Assembly: GCF_003626635.1 (NCBI RefSeq)
Contig: NZ_RAZT01000007.1
Location: 62,001-126,000 of the forward strand
Reading direction: 5' to 3'
DNA from: Micromonospora musae
Lineage (GTDB): Bacteria > Actinomycetota > Actinomycetes > Mycobacteriales > Micromonosporaceae
Length of the DNA stretch: 64,000 nt
The translations under genes were made by a program, and so were the position numbers. Below are positions 42,969-52,271 of this stretch, one piece after another. The notes under the pieces are model-generated. The model saw nothing but the letters and a program-made list of their open reading frames with translations. It had not been told where the DNA came from and made no database searches. Numbering within the stretch: position 1 is the first letter of the stretch; each line of letters opens with the position of its first letter.

Positions 42969-45468
42969 CGTCGTCAAGGCCCCGGAAACCGTCACGCTCA
43001 CCATCGACGGCGTCGAGGTCACCGCTCCGAAGGGAGCGCTGCTGATCCGGGTCGCCGAGCAGATGGGCACCGAGATCCCCCGGTTCTGCGACCACCCGCT
43101 GCTGGCCCCGGCCGGCGCGTGCCGGCAGTGCCTGGTGGAGGTGGAGGGGCAGCGCAAGCCGGTCGCCTCCTGCACCCAGACCGTCGCCGACGGCATGGTG
43201 GTCCGCACCCAGCTCAGCTCCCCGGTCGCCAAGAAGGCGCAGGAGGGGGTCATGGAGCTGCTGCTGCTCAACCACCCGCTCGACTGCCCGATGTGCGACA
43301 AGGGCGGCGAGTGCCCCCTGCAGAACCAGGCGATGTCCACCGGGCGGAGCGACTCCCGGTTCCACGAGCACAAGCGGGAGTACCCGAAGCCGCTGCCGAT
43401 CAGCAGCCAGGTGCTGCTCGACCGGGAGCGCTGCGTGCTCTGCCAGCGGTGCACCCGCTTCTCCGAGGAGATCGCCGGGGACAAGTTCATCGACCTGATG
43501 AACCGGTCCTCCGCCGAGGAGATCAACATCTACCGGGACGAGGCGTACGGCGAGGAGGGCGACGCCGGTGACGTCCCCTTCAACTCCTACTTCTCCGGCA
43601 ACACCGTGCAGATCTGCCCGGTCGGCGCGCTGACCGGCGCCCAGTACCGGTTCCGGGCCCGCCCGTTCGACCTGGTCTCCAGCCCGAGCGTCTGCGAGCA
43701 CTGCTCGGCCGGGTGCGCCCAGCGCACCGACTGGCGGCGGGGCAAGGTGCTGCGCCGGCTGGCCGGCGACGACCCGGCGGTGAACGAGGAGTGGAACTGC
43801 GACAAGGGCCGGTGGGGCTTCCAGTACACCCGGGCGCACGACCGGCTCAGCACGCCGCTGGTCCGCGACGCGCGTACCGGTGAGCTGCGCGAGGCGTCCT
43901 GGAGCGAGGCGCTCACCGTCGCCGCCGAGGGGCTGCGGGCCGCCCGGGACTCCGGGCAGGGCGCCGCGGTGCTCACCGGCGGCCGGTTGACCGTCGAGGA
44001 CGCCTACGCGTACGCGAAGTTCGCCCGGGTCGCGCTCAACACCAACGACGTCGACTTCCGGGCCCGGCCGGTCTCCCGCGAGGAGGCCGACTTCCTGGCC
44101 AGCTCGGTCGCCGGGGTCACCGACGTGACCTACGCCGACGTGGAGAAGGCGCCGGCGGTGGTGCTGGTCGGCATCGAGCCGGAGGAGGAGTGCCCGATCC
44201 TCTTCCTGCGGCTGCGCAAGGCCCACACCAAGGGCGGCCTCCGGGTGTACGCGATCGCCCCGTTCGCCACCCGCGGCCTGGAGAAGCTCGGCGCCAAGCT
44301 GGCCCGGGTGGTGCCGGGCGAGGAGGCGAGCGTGCTCGCCGAGCACGCCACTGTCGCCGAGGCGCTGAGCGCCGAGGGCGCGATCCTGATCGTGGGTGAG
44401 CGGCTCGCCGAGGTGCCGGGCGGCCTCTCCGCCGCCGCGGACGTCGCCCGGCGTACGGGTGCCAAGCTGGCCTGGGTGCCGCGGCGCGCGGGTGACCGCG
44501 GCGCGGTCGACGCCGGCTGCCTGCCGAACCTGCTCCCCGGTGGTCGCCTGGTCACCGAGCCGGCGGCCCGTGCCGAGCTGGGTGAGGCGTGGGACATCGC
44601 GGCCGGGGTCATCCCGAGCCAGGCCGGTCGGGACACCGACGGCATCCTCACGGCGGCCGCGAACGGTCGGCTCGGCGCCCTGGTGGTCGCCGGGGTCGAC
44701 CCGGCCGACCTGGCCGATCCGCGCCTCGCCGAGCAGGCCCTGGAGCAGGTGCCGTTCCTGGTGAGCCTGGAGCTGCGCGGCAGCGCGGTGACCCGCCGGG
44801 CCGACGTGGTCTTCCCGGTCGCCCCGGTGGACGAGAAGGCGGGCAGCTTCGTCGACTGGGAGGGGCGGCTGCGCACCTTCGAGGCGGTGCTGCAGACCGC
44901 CGCGATGACCGACGGCCGGGTGCTGGATGCGCTCGCCGCGCAGCTCGACGTGCGGCTCGGCACCGGAGACGTGCTCAGCATCCGCCGTGAGCTGGGCTCG
45001 CTGCCGCCCACCCGGACGGCCCGGCCGGCCGCCCCGTCGGTGGAGCCGGCGGCCGTGCCGCAGCCGGGCGCCGGCGAGGCGGTGCTCGCCACCTGGCACC
45101 AGTTGATCGACCTGGGCAGCCTCCTCGACGGCGACGAGCACCTCGTCGGCACCGCCCGCCCGCCGCTGGTGCGGCTGGGCAAGGGCACCGCCGAGGCGCT
45201 GGGGGTCGCGGACGGCGACGCGGTGACGGTCGGGACGGACCGGGGCGCGGTGACGCTGCCGGCCGCCATCACCGAGATGCCGGACGGGGTGGTCTGGGTG
45301 CCCACGAACTCGCCCGGCGCGACCGTCCGGCGCAGCCTCGGCGCGCTCTCCGGCCGGGTGGTCCGGATCTCCGTTCCGGCCCCGACGGCGGCCGTGCCGG
45401 CCGGCCGGTCGGCGGCGGACGAGGCCGGCGTCCCGGGCCCGCTGCTCAACTCCGGGGGTGCCCAGTGA
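42961..45468 (+). CDS. nuoG: NADH-quinone oxidoreductase subunit G
   Basis: The 835-residue largest subunit carries the electron wire. The N-terminal ferredoxin-like domain has 2Fe-2S ligands ([19 protein letters not shown]). The His/Cys N5 cluster motif is [17 protein letters not shown], and N4 ligands are [10 protein letters not shown] and ICPVGAL. A further cluster motif ([10 protein letters not shown]) opens the molybdopterin-oxidoreductase-like domain that fills the C-terminal two thirds. AAAGG in the spacer repeat acts as ribosome site. Confidence 0.95.
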   Translation: MTDVVKAPETVTLTIDGVEVTAPKGALLIRVAEQMGTEIPRFCDHPLLAPAGACRQCLVEVEGQRKPVASCTQTVADGMVVRTQLSSPVAKKAQEGVMELLLLNHPLDCPMCDKGGECPLQNQAMSTGRSDSRFHEHKREYPKPLPISSQVLLDRERCVLCQRCTRFSEEIAGDKFIDLMNRSSAEEINIYRDEAYGEEGDAGDVPFNSYFSGNTVQICPVGALTGAQYRFRARPFDLVSSPSVCEHCSAGCAQRTDWRRGKVLRRLAGDDPAVNEEWNCDKGRWGFQYTRAHDRLSTPLVRDARTGELREASWSEALTVAAEGLRAARDSGQGAAVLTGGRLTVEDAYAYAKFARVALNTNDVDFRARPVSREEADFLASSVAGVTDVTYADVEKAPAVVLVGIEPEEECPILFLRLRKAHTKGGLRVYAIAPFATRGLEKLGAKLARVVPGEEASVLAEHATVAEALSAEGAILIVGERLAEVPGGLSAAADVARRTGAKLAWVPRRAGDRGAVDAGCLPNLLPGGRLVTEPAARAELGEAWDIAAGVIPSQAGRDTDGILTAAANGRLGALVVAGVDPADLADPRLAEQALEQVPFLVSLELRGSAVTRRADVVFPVAPVDEKAGSFVDWEGRLRTFEAVLQTAAMTDGRVLDALAAQLDVRLGTGDVLSIRRELGSLPPTRTARPAAPSVEPAAVPQPGAGEAVLATWHQLIDLGSLLDGDEHLVGTARPPLVRLGKGTAEALGVADGDAVTVGTDRGAVTLPAAITEMPDGVVWVPTNSPGATVRRSLGALSGRVVRISVPAPTAAVPAGRSAADEAGVPGPLLNSGGAQ

Positions 45469-45524
45469 GCGCGAGGAGCGCGCGAGTGAGCCCCGCAGTC
45501 GCGAACGAAAGGTGGGCACGATGA
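45465..45524 (+). repeat. GAGCGA spacer repeat with 19-codon bridging mini-ORF, nuoG-nuoH
   Basis: The spacer has GCGCGAGGAGCG, CCCCGCAGTCGCGAACGAAAGG and the same end as the other repeats. A frame starts at GTG 45465, overlapping the nuoG stop (GTGA), and stops at TGA 45522-45524, overlapping the nuoH ATG (ATGA). Confidence 0.55.
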
Positions 45525-46873
45525 ACGCGGTCTACCTGGCCCAGGACCCGACCCTGGCCGACTTCGGCCGGGATCCGTGGTGGCTGGTCCTCATCAAGAT
45601 CGTCTTCGCCTTCGTCTTCGCGGTGCTGGCCACCCTGCTCGGCGTCTGGTTCGAGCGGCGCGTGGTCGGCTACATGCAGGTGCGGCCCGGCCCCAACCAG
45701 GTCGGCCCGCTCGGCCTGCTGCAGACCCTGGCCGACGGCCTGAAGATGGCCTTCAAGGAGGACATCCTCCCGCGCGCCGCCGACAAGGTCGTCTTCTTCT
45801 TCGCCCCGACGATCTCGGTGATCTGCGCGGTCACCGCGCTCTCGGTGGTGCCGTTCGGCCCGATGGTGAGCATCTTCGGCCACTGGACGCCGCTGCAGGT
45901 CACCGACGTCTCGGTGGCGGTGCTGGTGCTGCTGGCCTGCTCGTCCATGGGCATCTACGGCATCGTGCTCGGCGGCTGGGCCTCCGGATCCACCTACCCG
46001 CTGCTCGGCGGTCTGCGCTCCAGCGCCCAGATGATCTCGTACGAGGTCGCGATGGGGCTGAGCATCGTGGCGGTCTTCATGACGGCCGGCACCATGAGCA
46101 CCAGCGGGATCGTCGCCGCGCAGGGGGACGCCACGCAGCTGACCCTGTTCGGCACCGACATCCCCGCGCCGGGCTGGTACGCGATCCTGCTGCTGCCGAG
46201 CTTCGTCATCTTCTTCATCGCCACCGTCGGCGAGACCAACCGCGCGCCGTTCGACCTGCCCGAGGCGGAGTCCGAGCTGGTGGCGGGCTTCATGACCGAG
46301 TACAGCTCGCTGAAGTTCGCGCTCTTCATGCTCTCCGAGTACGTCTCGATGGTGACCATGTCCGCGGTCACCACGACGCTCTTCCTCGGCGGCTGGCGGG
46401 CACCCTGGCCGATCACGCTCTGGGAGGGCGCCAACTCCGGTTGGTGGCCGATGCTCTGGTTCTTCGGCAAGGTCATCGCGCTGGTCTTCGTCTTCGTCTG
46501 GCTCCGCGGCACGCTGCCCCGGCTGCGCTACGACCAGTTCATGCGCTTCGGCTGGAAGGTGCTGCTGCCGATCAACCTGGTCTGGATCCTGGTCCTCAGC
46601 GGCCTGCGGTCGATCGAGGACTGGGACACCCGGGGCAAGCTGATCGCGGTCGGCATTCCGGCCGGCGTACTGCTGCTCGTCACGCTGCTCTGGCCCGGCC
46701 GGAAGCCACGGCCGAAGGTGAGCGTCCAGGAGCAGGTCAACAACCGTCCGCACGGCAGCTTCCCGCTGCCGCCGCTGGACCTTCAGATCCCACCGAGCCC
46801 GCGCACCAGGCGCGTGGTCGCCGAGCGGGAGCCGGCGAACGTCACCGCCGGCTCGGAGTCAGGGGAGGTGTGA
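45521..46873 (+). CDS. nuoH: NADH-quinone oxidoreductase subunit H
   Basis: The 450-residue membrane subunit forms the quinone entrance and the first proton path. It has eight or more helices, the [17 protein letters not shown] loop, and the acidic [20 protein letters not shown] loop that contacts the quinone chamber. A ~65-residue hydrophilic tail follows the last helix. Confidence 0.96.
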   Translation: MNAVYLAQDPTLADFGRDPWWLVLIKIVFAFVFAVLATLLGVWFERRVVGYMQVRPGPNQVGPLGLLQTLADGLKMAFKEDILPRAADKVVFFFAPTISVICAVTALSVVPFGPMVSIFGHWTPLQVTDVSVAVLVLLACSSMGIYGIVLGGWASGSTYPLLGGLRSSAQMISYEVAMGLSIVAVFMTAGTMSTSGIVAAQGDATQLTLFGTDIPAPGWYAILLLPSFVIFFIATVGETNRAPFDLPEAESELVAGFMTEYSSLKFALFMLSEYVSMVTMSAVTTTLFLGGWRAPWPITLWEGANSGWWPMLWFFGKVIALVFVFVWLRGTLPRLRYDQFMRFGWKVLLPINLVWILVLSGLRSIEDWDTRGKLIAVGIPAGVLLLVTLLWPGRKPRPKVSVQEQVNNRPHGSFPLPPLDLQIPPSPRTRRVVAEREPANVTAGSESGEV

Positions 46874-46874
46874 C

Positions 46875-47516
46875 GTGGGCGCGATCACCGGAACGTTCAA
46901 GGGCTTCGGGGTCACCTTCTCGCACATGTTCAGGAAGGTGGTCACCACCGACTACCCGTTCAAGCCGCCGGTCTCGGCGCCGCGCTACCACGGGCGGCAC
47001 ATTCTGAACCGGCACCCGGACGGGTTGGAGAAGTGCATCGGGTGCGAGCTGTGCGCCTGGGCCTGCCCGGCCGACGCGATCTACGTGGAGGGTGGCGACA
47101 ACACCGAGGAGCAGCGCTTCTCCCCGGGTGAGCGGTACGCCAGCATCTACCAGATCAACTACGCGCGGTGCATCTTCTGCGGACTCTGCATCGAGGCCTG
47201 CCCGACCCGCTCGTTGACCATGAGCAACGAGTACGAGCTGGCCCGGGACAGCCGGCAGGATCTGATCTTCACGAAGGAGCAGCTGCTCGCGCCGCTGCTG
47301 CCGGGCATGGAGCAGCCGCCGCACGCGATGCGGCTCGGCGAGAGCGAGAAGGACTACTACGTCGGCAGCCTGACCAACCCGGGCACCTCGGCCGGCGCGG
47401 AGCGCGCCGCCAACAGCCCGGGCCGGTACCAGGTGGAGGAGCACCCCGGGGTGACCTTCCCTGGCGCGGAGCAGCACGCCCAGCGGGCCGCCGCGGGCAA
47501 GGGGGACAAGGCATGA
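46875..47516 (+). CDS. nuoI: NADH-quinone oxidoreductase subunit I
   Basis: The 213-residue ferredoxin-like subunit carries clusters N6a and N6b. Two [4Fe-4S] motifs are seen: [12 protein letters not shown] and [12 protein letters not shown]. The start is a GTG one base after the nuoH stop, with GGGGAGG upstream. The C-terminal region is hydrophilic and longer than in E. coli. Confidence 0.96.
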   Translation: MGAITGTFKGFGVTFSHMFRKVVTTDYPFKPPVSAPRYHGRHILNRHPDGLEKCIGCELCAWACPADAIYVEGGDNTEEQRFSPGERYASIYQINYARCIFCGLCIEACPTRSLTMSNEYELARDSRQDLIFTKEQLLAPLLPGMEQPPHAMRLGESEKDYYVGSLTNPGTSAGAERAANSPGRYQVEEHPGVTFPGAEQHAQRAAAGKGDKA

Positions 47517-48283
47517 CCACGCAGACGGTGCTCGCCGCCGCGGGCGGGGTGTCCGGCGGCGAGCAGGTCACCTTCTGGATCCTCGCCCCGCTCGCGCTGA
47601 TCGGCGCGATCGGGATGGTGGCCGCCCGCAACGCGGTGCACTCCGCGCTCTGGCTGGTGCTGACCATGCTCTGCCTGGGCGTCTTCTACGTGCTCCAGGC
47701 CGGGCCGTTCATCGGCATGGTGCAGATCATCGTCTACACCGGCGCGATCATGATGCTCTTCCTCTTCGTGCTGATGCTGGTCGGGCGGGACGCGTCCGAC
47801 TCGCTGATCGAGACGCTGCGCGGGCAGCGGGCCGCGGCGATCCTGCTCGGCCTGGGCTTCGCCGGGCTGGTCGGCGGCGGCGTCTACCGGGCGATGGAGG
47901 GCACCACGGCGGCCGGCCTGACGCAGGCCAACGCCGAGGGGAACGTCCAGGGCATCGCCCGGCTGCTCTTCACCAAGTACGTCTTCGCCTTCGAGCTGAC
48001 CTCGGCGCTGCTGATCACGGCGGCCGTCGGCGCGATGGTGCTGGCGCACGTCGAGCGGCGCAAGCAGGACAAGATGGACCAGATCGCCACCATGAAGGCG
48101 CGCTTCCGGCCCGGCAACTACCCCGGCCCGAAGCCCGGCCCGGGCGTCTTCGCCACCAGCAGCTCGGTCGCCACGCCGGCCCGGTTGCCGGACGGCCGGC
48201 TCAGCGAGCGGAGCACGCCGGACATCCTGCCGGTCCGTGAGCTGACCGCCCAGGAGACTTCGCTGAAGGGCACCGAAAAGTGA
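47513..48283 (+). CDS. nuoJ: NADH-quinone oxidoreductase subunit J
   Basis: The 256-residue membrane subunit has five helices in the first ~175 residues, including the conserved [16 protein letters not shown], and a ~80-residue hydrophilic C-terminal extension. Its ATG overlaps the nuoI stop (ATGA). Confidence 0.95.
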   Translation: MTTQTVLAAAGGVSGGEQVTFWILAPLALIGAIGMVAARNAVHSALWLVLTMLCLGVFYVLQAGPFIGMVQIIVYTGAIMMLFLFVLMLVGRDASDSLIETLRGQRAAAILLGLGFAGLVGGGVYRAMEGTTAAGLTQANAEGNVQGIARLLFTKYVFAFELTSALLITAAVGAMVLAHVERRKQDKMDQIATMKARFRPGNYPGPKPGPGVFATSSSVATPARLPDGRLSERSTPDILPVRELTAQETSLKGTEK

Positions 48284-48579
48284 CTCCCGACTACTACCTC
48301 GTGCTCGCGGCGATCCTCTTCACCATCGGCGCGTCCGGGGTGCTCATCCGCCGCAACGCGATCGTGTTGTTCATGTGCGTCGAGCTGATGCTCAACGCGG
48401 CGAACCTGACGCTGGTCACCTTCAGCCGGATCAACGGTGACCTCAACGGCCAGATCATGGCGTTCTTCGTGATGGTGGTGGCTGCGGCCGAGGTCGTGGT
48501 CGGCCTCGCGATCATCATGGCGATCTTCCGAACCCGGCGCTCGGCGAGCGTCGACGACGCCAACCTGCTCAAGTACTAG
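48280..48579 (+). CDS. nuoK: NADH-quinone oxidoreductase subunit K
   Basis: The 99-residue, three-helix MrpC-like subunit has the buried glutamates of the proton path in [16 protein letters not shown] and [12 protein letters not shown]. The GTG overlaps the nuoJ stop. Confidence 0.96.
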   Translation: MTPDYYLVLAAILFTIGASGVLIRRNAIVLFMCVELMLNAANLTLVTFSRINGDLNGQIMAFFVMVVAAAEVVVGLAIIMAIFRTRRSASVDDANLLKY

Positions 48580-48590
48580 AGGGGCCTGCG

Positions 48591-50549
48591 GTGGGAGAGA
48601 TACTGACGAACGCCCCGGCGGAGCCGGCGGGGGCCGTCACGTACGCGACGGCGGACGGCCTGCTCACCAGCGTCTGGCTGCTGGTGGCGATCCCGCTGGT
48701 CAGCGCGGCGGTCCTGCTGCTGCTCGGCCGGCGCGCCGACCGCTGGGGGCACTGGCTCGGGGTGAGCGCGATCGGTGTGTCGTTCGTGCTCGGCCTCGCG
48801 TCGTTCTTCCAGCTGCGCGGCCTGGAGAACAAGTCCGTCGAGCTGAGCCTCTGGGACTTCATCACGGTCGGCGACCTCCGGGTGGACTTCGGTCTGCTCT
48901 TCGACCCGCTCTCCGCGCTCTTCGTCCTGCTGATCACCGGGGTGGGTTTCCTGATCCACCTCTACGCGGTCGAGTACATGTCGCACGACGGGGGCCGGCG
49001 GCGGTTCTTCGGCTACTTCAACCTGTTCGTCGCCGCCATGCTGCTGCTGGTGCTCGGCAACAACTACGTGATGCTCTACGTCGGCTGGGAGGGCGTCGGT
49101 CTGGCGTCGTACCTGCTGATCTCCTTCTGGCAGGATCGGCCGAGCGCGGCCACCGCCGGCAAGAAGGCGTTCCTGATGAACCGGGTCGGTGACGCCGGTC
49201 TGGCCATCGCGATCTTCATCATGTTCGCCACCCTCGGCACCACCCAGTACGACGAGGTCTTCTCGAACGTCGGCGCGCTGACCGGCGGCACCGTGCTCGT
49301 GCTCGGCCTGCTGCTCCTGCTCGGCGCGGCCGGCAAGTCCGGCCAGTTCCCGCTCCAGGCGTGGCTGCCGGACGCGATGGAGGGCCCGACCCCGGTGTCG
49401 GCGCTCATCCACGCGGCCACCATGGTCACCGCGGGCGTCTACCTGATCGCCCGCTCCAACCCGGTCTTCTCGGCGAACACGACGCTCCAGCTCGTGGTGG
49501 TGAGCGTCGGCGCGCTGACCCTGCTGATGGGCTGCATCATCGGCGCGGCCAAGGACGACATCAAGCGGGTGCTCGCCTGGTCGACGGTGAGCCAGATCGG
49601 CTACATGTTCCTCGGCGTCGGCCTCGGCGGTGGGGCGTACGCGCTGGCCATCATCCACCTGCTGGCGCACGGCTTCTTCAAGGCCAACATGTTCCTCGGC
49701 GCCGGTTCGGTCATGCACGGGATGAAGGACCAGGTGGACATCCGCCGCTTCGGCGGGCTCGCCAAGCACATGAGGATCACCTGGATCACGTTCATGATGG
49801 GCTGGCTGGCCATCATCGGCATCCCGCCGCTGTCGGGCTACTTCTCGAAGGAGCCGATCATCGCGGCCGCGTTCGGTCGGGAGGACTGGACGGCCTGGCT
49901 CTTCGGTGGGGCCGCGCTGCTCGGCGCGGGGCTGACCGCGTTCTACATGACCCGGCTCTTCGTGCTCACCTTCCACGGGCCCAAGCGCTGGACCGAGGAG
50001 ATCGAGCACCCGCACGAGTCGCCGAAGCTGATGACCGTCCCGCTGATCCTGCTGGCGATCGGCTCGATCGGGGCGGGCTTCCTGCTCTCCACCTCGGTGC
50101 CGGACTGGCTGACCGCGACCGCGGGCCTCGGCGGGGAGCACGCGGAGCACCATCCGGTCCTGTCGCACGCCGTGATCACCGCCCTCTCGCTGCTGGTGAC
50201 CGTGCTCGGCGCCGGGCTGGCCTGGTTCCTCTTCCGGCGCGGTACGGCCACCGCACCGCAGCCGGCCGGGGTGCTGGTCACCGCCGCCCGCCGCAACCTC
50301 TACACGGACGCCTTCAACGAGACGGTCTTCGAGAAGCCGGGCATCTTCCTCACCCGGGCGCTGGTCTTCCTGGACAACCGGGGCGTGGACGGGCTGGTCA
50401 ACGGCCTCGCCGCCGCGGTCGGCGGTGGTTCCGGCCGGCTCCGGCGGCTGCAGACCGGCTTCGTCCGGTCGTACGCGACCTCGATCCTGACCGGCGCGCT
50501 GCTCGTGGTGGCGGCGTTCCTGGCCGTACAGGCGGGGTGGCTGGCGTGA
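48591..50549 (+). CDS. nuoL: NADH-quinone oxidoreductase subunit L
   Basis: The 652-residue antiporter-like subunit has about 16 helices and the lateral helix region at its C-terminus. Key strings are GWEGVGLASYLLISFW, LQAWLPDAMEGPTPVSALIHAATMV (proton channel Lys/His) and LAHGFFKANMF. The GTG lies 11 bases after nuoK. The stop overlaps a 22-codon bridging frame. Confidence 0.96.
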   Translation: MGEILTNAPAEPAGAVTYATADGLLTSVWLLVAIPLVSAAVLLLLGRRADRWGHWLGVSAIGVSFVLGLASFFQLRGLENKSVELSLWDFITVGDLRVDFGLLFDPLSALFVLLITGVGFLIHLYAVEYMSHDGGRRRFFGYFNLFVAAMLLLVLGNNYVMLYVGWEGVGLASYLLISFWQDRPSAATAGKKAFLMNRVGDAGLAIAIFIMFATLGTTQYDEVFSNVGALTGGTVLVLGLLLLLGAAGKSGQFPLQAWLPDAMEGPTPVSALIHAATMVTAGVYLIARSNPVFSANTTLQLVVVSVGALTLLMGCIIGAAKDDIKRVLAWSTVSQIGYMFLGVGLGGGAYALAIIHLLAHGFFKANMFLGAGSVMHGMKDQVDIRRFGGLAKHMRITWITFMMGWLAIIGIPPLSGYFSKEPIIAAAFGREDWTAWLFGGAALLGAGLTAFYMTRLFVLTFHGPKRWTEEIEHPHESPKLMTVPLILLAIGSIGAGFLLSTSVPDWLTATAGLGGEHAEHHPVLSHAVITALSLLVTVLGAGLAWFLFRRGTATAPQPAGVLVTAARRNLYTDAFNETVFEKPGIFLTRALVFLDNRGVDGLVNGLAAAVGGGSGRLRRLQTGFVRSYATSILTGALLVVAAFLAVQAGWLA

Positions 50550-50614
50550 TCGACCTCTTCCCGGCCGCCCCCGCCGGCGGACCACGCAGTGACGACGGAG
50601 GTAAGGCCGCATAA
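50546..50614 (+). other. 22-codon bridging mini-ORF, nuoL-nuoM
   Basis: GTG 50546 overlaps the nuoL stop (GTGA). TAA at 50612-50614 shares one base with the nuoM ATG (TAATG). The spacer is not a copy of the GAGCGA repeats and includes GGAGG upstream of nuoM. Peptide begins MIDLFPAAPAGG. Confidence 0.35.
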
Positions 50615-52149
50615 TGTCCAACTTCCCGTTCCTCTCGGTGCTGACCGTGGCGCCACTGGTGGGTGCCCTCGTGGTCGCCCTGCTGCCACGCCGGCGGCCG
50701 GACCTGGCCAAGCAGGTGGCGTTCGGCTGGTCGCTGCTGGTGCTGGTGCTCTCGGTGCTGATGTGGATCGCCTTCCAGGTCGACGGTGACCGCTTCCAGT
50801 TCCGCGAGTCGTACCCGTGGATCCCGAACTGGGGCGTCCACTTCACCTTCGCCGCCGACGGCATCGCGCTGGTCATGCTGATGCTGATCGCGGTGCTGGT
50901 GCCGCTGGTGATCCTCGCGTCCTGGCACGACGCTGAGTCGTCGAAGCGCTCGGTGCCCACCTACTTCGCGCTGCTGCTCGTCCTCGAGTGCACGATGATC
51001 GGCGTCTTCGCCGCCGCCGACGTCTTCCTCTTCTACGTGTTCTTCGAGGTCATGCTGGTGCCGATGTACTTCCTCATCGGCAGCTACGGCGGCCACCAGC
51101 GGCAGTACGCGGCGGTGAAGTTCTTCCTCTACTCGCTGGTCGGCGGCCTCTTCATGCTCGCCGCGGTGATCGGCCTCTGGGTGGTCGGCGGCAAGACCTT
51201 CGACTGGCAGGCGCTGTCGCAGGTGGACATCTCCACCGGCACCGAGCGCTGGCTCTTCCTCGGCTTCTTCGTCGCGTTCGCGATCAAGGCGCCGTTCTTC
51301 CCGTTCCACACCTGGCTTCCGGACGCCGGTGGCGCAGCGCCGGCCGGCGCGGCGGCGCTGCTGGTCGGCGTGCTCGACAAGGTCGGCACCTTCGGCATCC
51401 TGCGGTACTGCCTGCCGCTCTTCCCCGACGCGGCCAAGTGGTTCGCGCCGTGGGCGCTCGCGTTGGCGCTGATCGGCATCATCTACGCCGCGCTCCTCGC
51501 GGTCGGGCAGAACGACCTGAAGCGGTTGGTGTCGTACACCTCGATCGCGCACTTCGGCTTCATCGGCGTGGGCATCTTCGCCTTCACCACCCAGGCCGGC
51601 ACCGGCGCGGTGCTCTACATGGTCAACCACGGCCTCGCCACCGGCCTGCTCTTCCTGGTGGTGGGCATGCTGATCGCGCGCCGGGGCTCGTCGCTGATCA
51701 GCGACTTCGGTGGGGCCGGCAAGCTGGTCCCGGTGCTCGCCGGGGTGCTCTTCTTCGCCGGTCTGGCGTCGCTGGCGCTGCCCGGCACCGCGCCCTTCGT
51801 CTCCGAGTTCCTGGTGCTGGTCGGCTCGTTCACGGTGAACAAGCCGGTCGCGGTGATCGCCACCCTCGGCATCATCCTGGCGGCGGCATACGTGCTGTGG
51901 ATGGTGCAGCGCACCACGCAGGGCACGCTCAACCCGGCACTGACCCAGATCGACGGGATGCGGCGTGACCTCAACCTGCGCGAGAAGGTGGTGATCGCGC
52001 CACTGATCGCGCTGATCGTGGTGCTGGGCTTCTACCCGAAGCCGGTCACCGACGTGATCAACCCCGCCGTCCAGGCGACCATGGACGACATCGGCAAGAC
52101 CGACCCCGCCCCGTCGGTGGTCACCACCGTCCAGGAGGCCGGCCGGTGA
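50614..52149 (+). CDS. nuoM: NADH-quinone oxidoreductase subunit M
   Basis: The 511-residue antiporter-like subunit has about 14 helices. Conserved features are the glutamate-bearing FYVFFEVMLVPMYFLIG, the FPFHTWLPDA loop and the broken helix KRLVSYTSIAHFGF. It pumps protons together with NuoL and NuoN. Confidence 0.96.
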   Translation: MSNFPFLSVLTVAPLVGALVVALLPRRRPDLAKQVAFGWSLLVLVLSVLMWIAFQVDGDRFQFRESYPWIPNWGVHFTFAADGIALVMLMLIAVLVPLVILASWHDAESSKRSVPTYFALLLVLECTMIGVFAAADVFLFYVFFEVMLVPMYFLIGSYGGHQRQYAAVKFFLYSLVGGLFMLAAVIGLWVVGGKTFDWQALSQVDISTGTERWLFLGFFVAFAIKAPFFPFHTWLPDAGGAAPAGAAALLVGVLDKVGTFGILRYCLPLFPDAAKWFAPWALALALIGIIYAALLAVGQNDLKRLVSYTSIAHFGFIGVGIFAFTTQAGTGAVLYMVNHGLATGLLFLVVGMLIARRGSSLISDFGGAGKLVPVLAGVLFFAGLASLALPGTAPFVSEFLVLVGSFTVNKPVAVIATLGIILAAAYVLWMVQRTTQGTLNPALTQIDGMRRDLNLREKVVIAPLIALIVVLGFYPKPVTDVINPAVQATMDDIGKTDPAPSVVTTVQEAGR

Positions 52150-52271
52150 GCGGGAAGGCTGAACGAGCGATCGTGAGCGAGCCCAGGCACGGGCGCGAGG
52201 CGCGGGCAGTGCGAGCCCCGCAGGCGCGAGCAGACGGCGACCCAGTCGCGAACGGAAGGTTGGCCCGGTGA
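52146..52271 (+). repeat. GAGCGA spacer repeat with 41-codon bridging mini-ORF, nuoM-nuoN
   Basis: A longer, more diverged copy with GCGAGCCCCGCAGGCGCGAGC and CAGTCGCGAACGGAAGG. A frame starts at GTG 52146, overlapping the nuoM stop (GTGA), and stops at TGA 52269-52271, overlapping the nuoN GTG (GTGA), with no stop in 41 codons. Confidence 0.55.

Noticed and set aside
42886-45519. 877-residue open frame antisense to nuoG, and similar long antisense frames at 4662-7031, 33148-35256 and 48576-50960
   Set aside because: They mirror well-supported genes on the other strand, are Arg/Gly/Val/Asp-rich with no family motif, and arise because stops are rare in GC-rich DNA.
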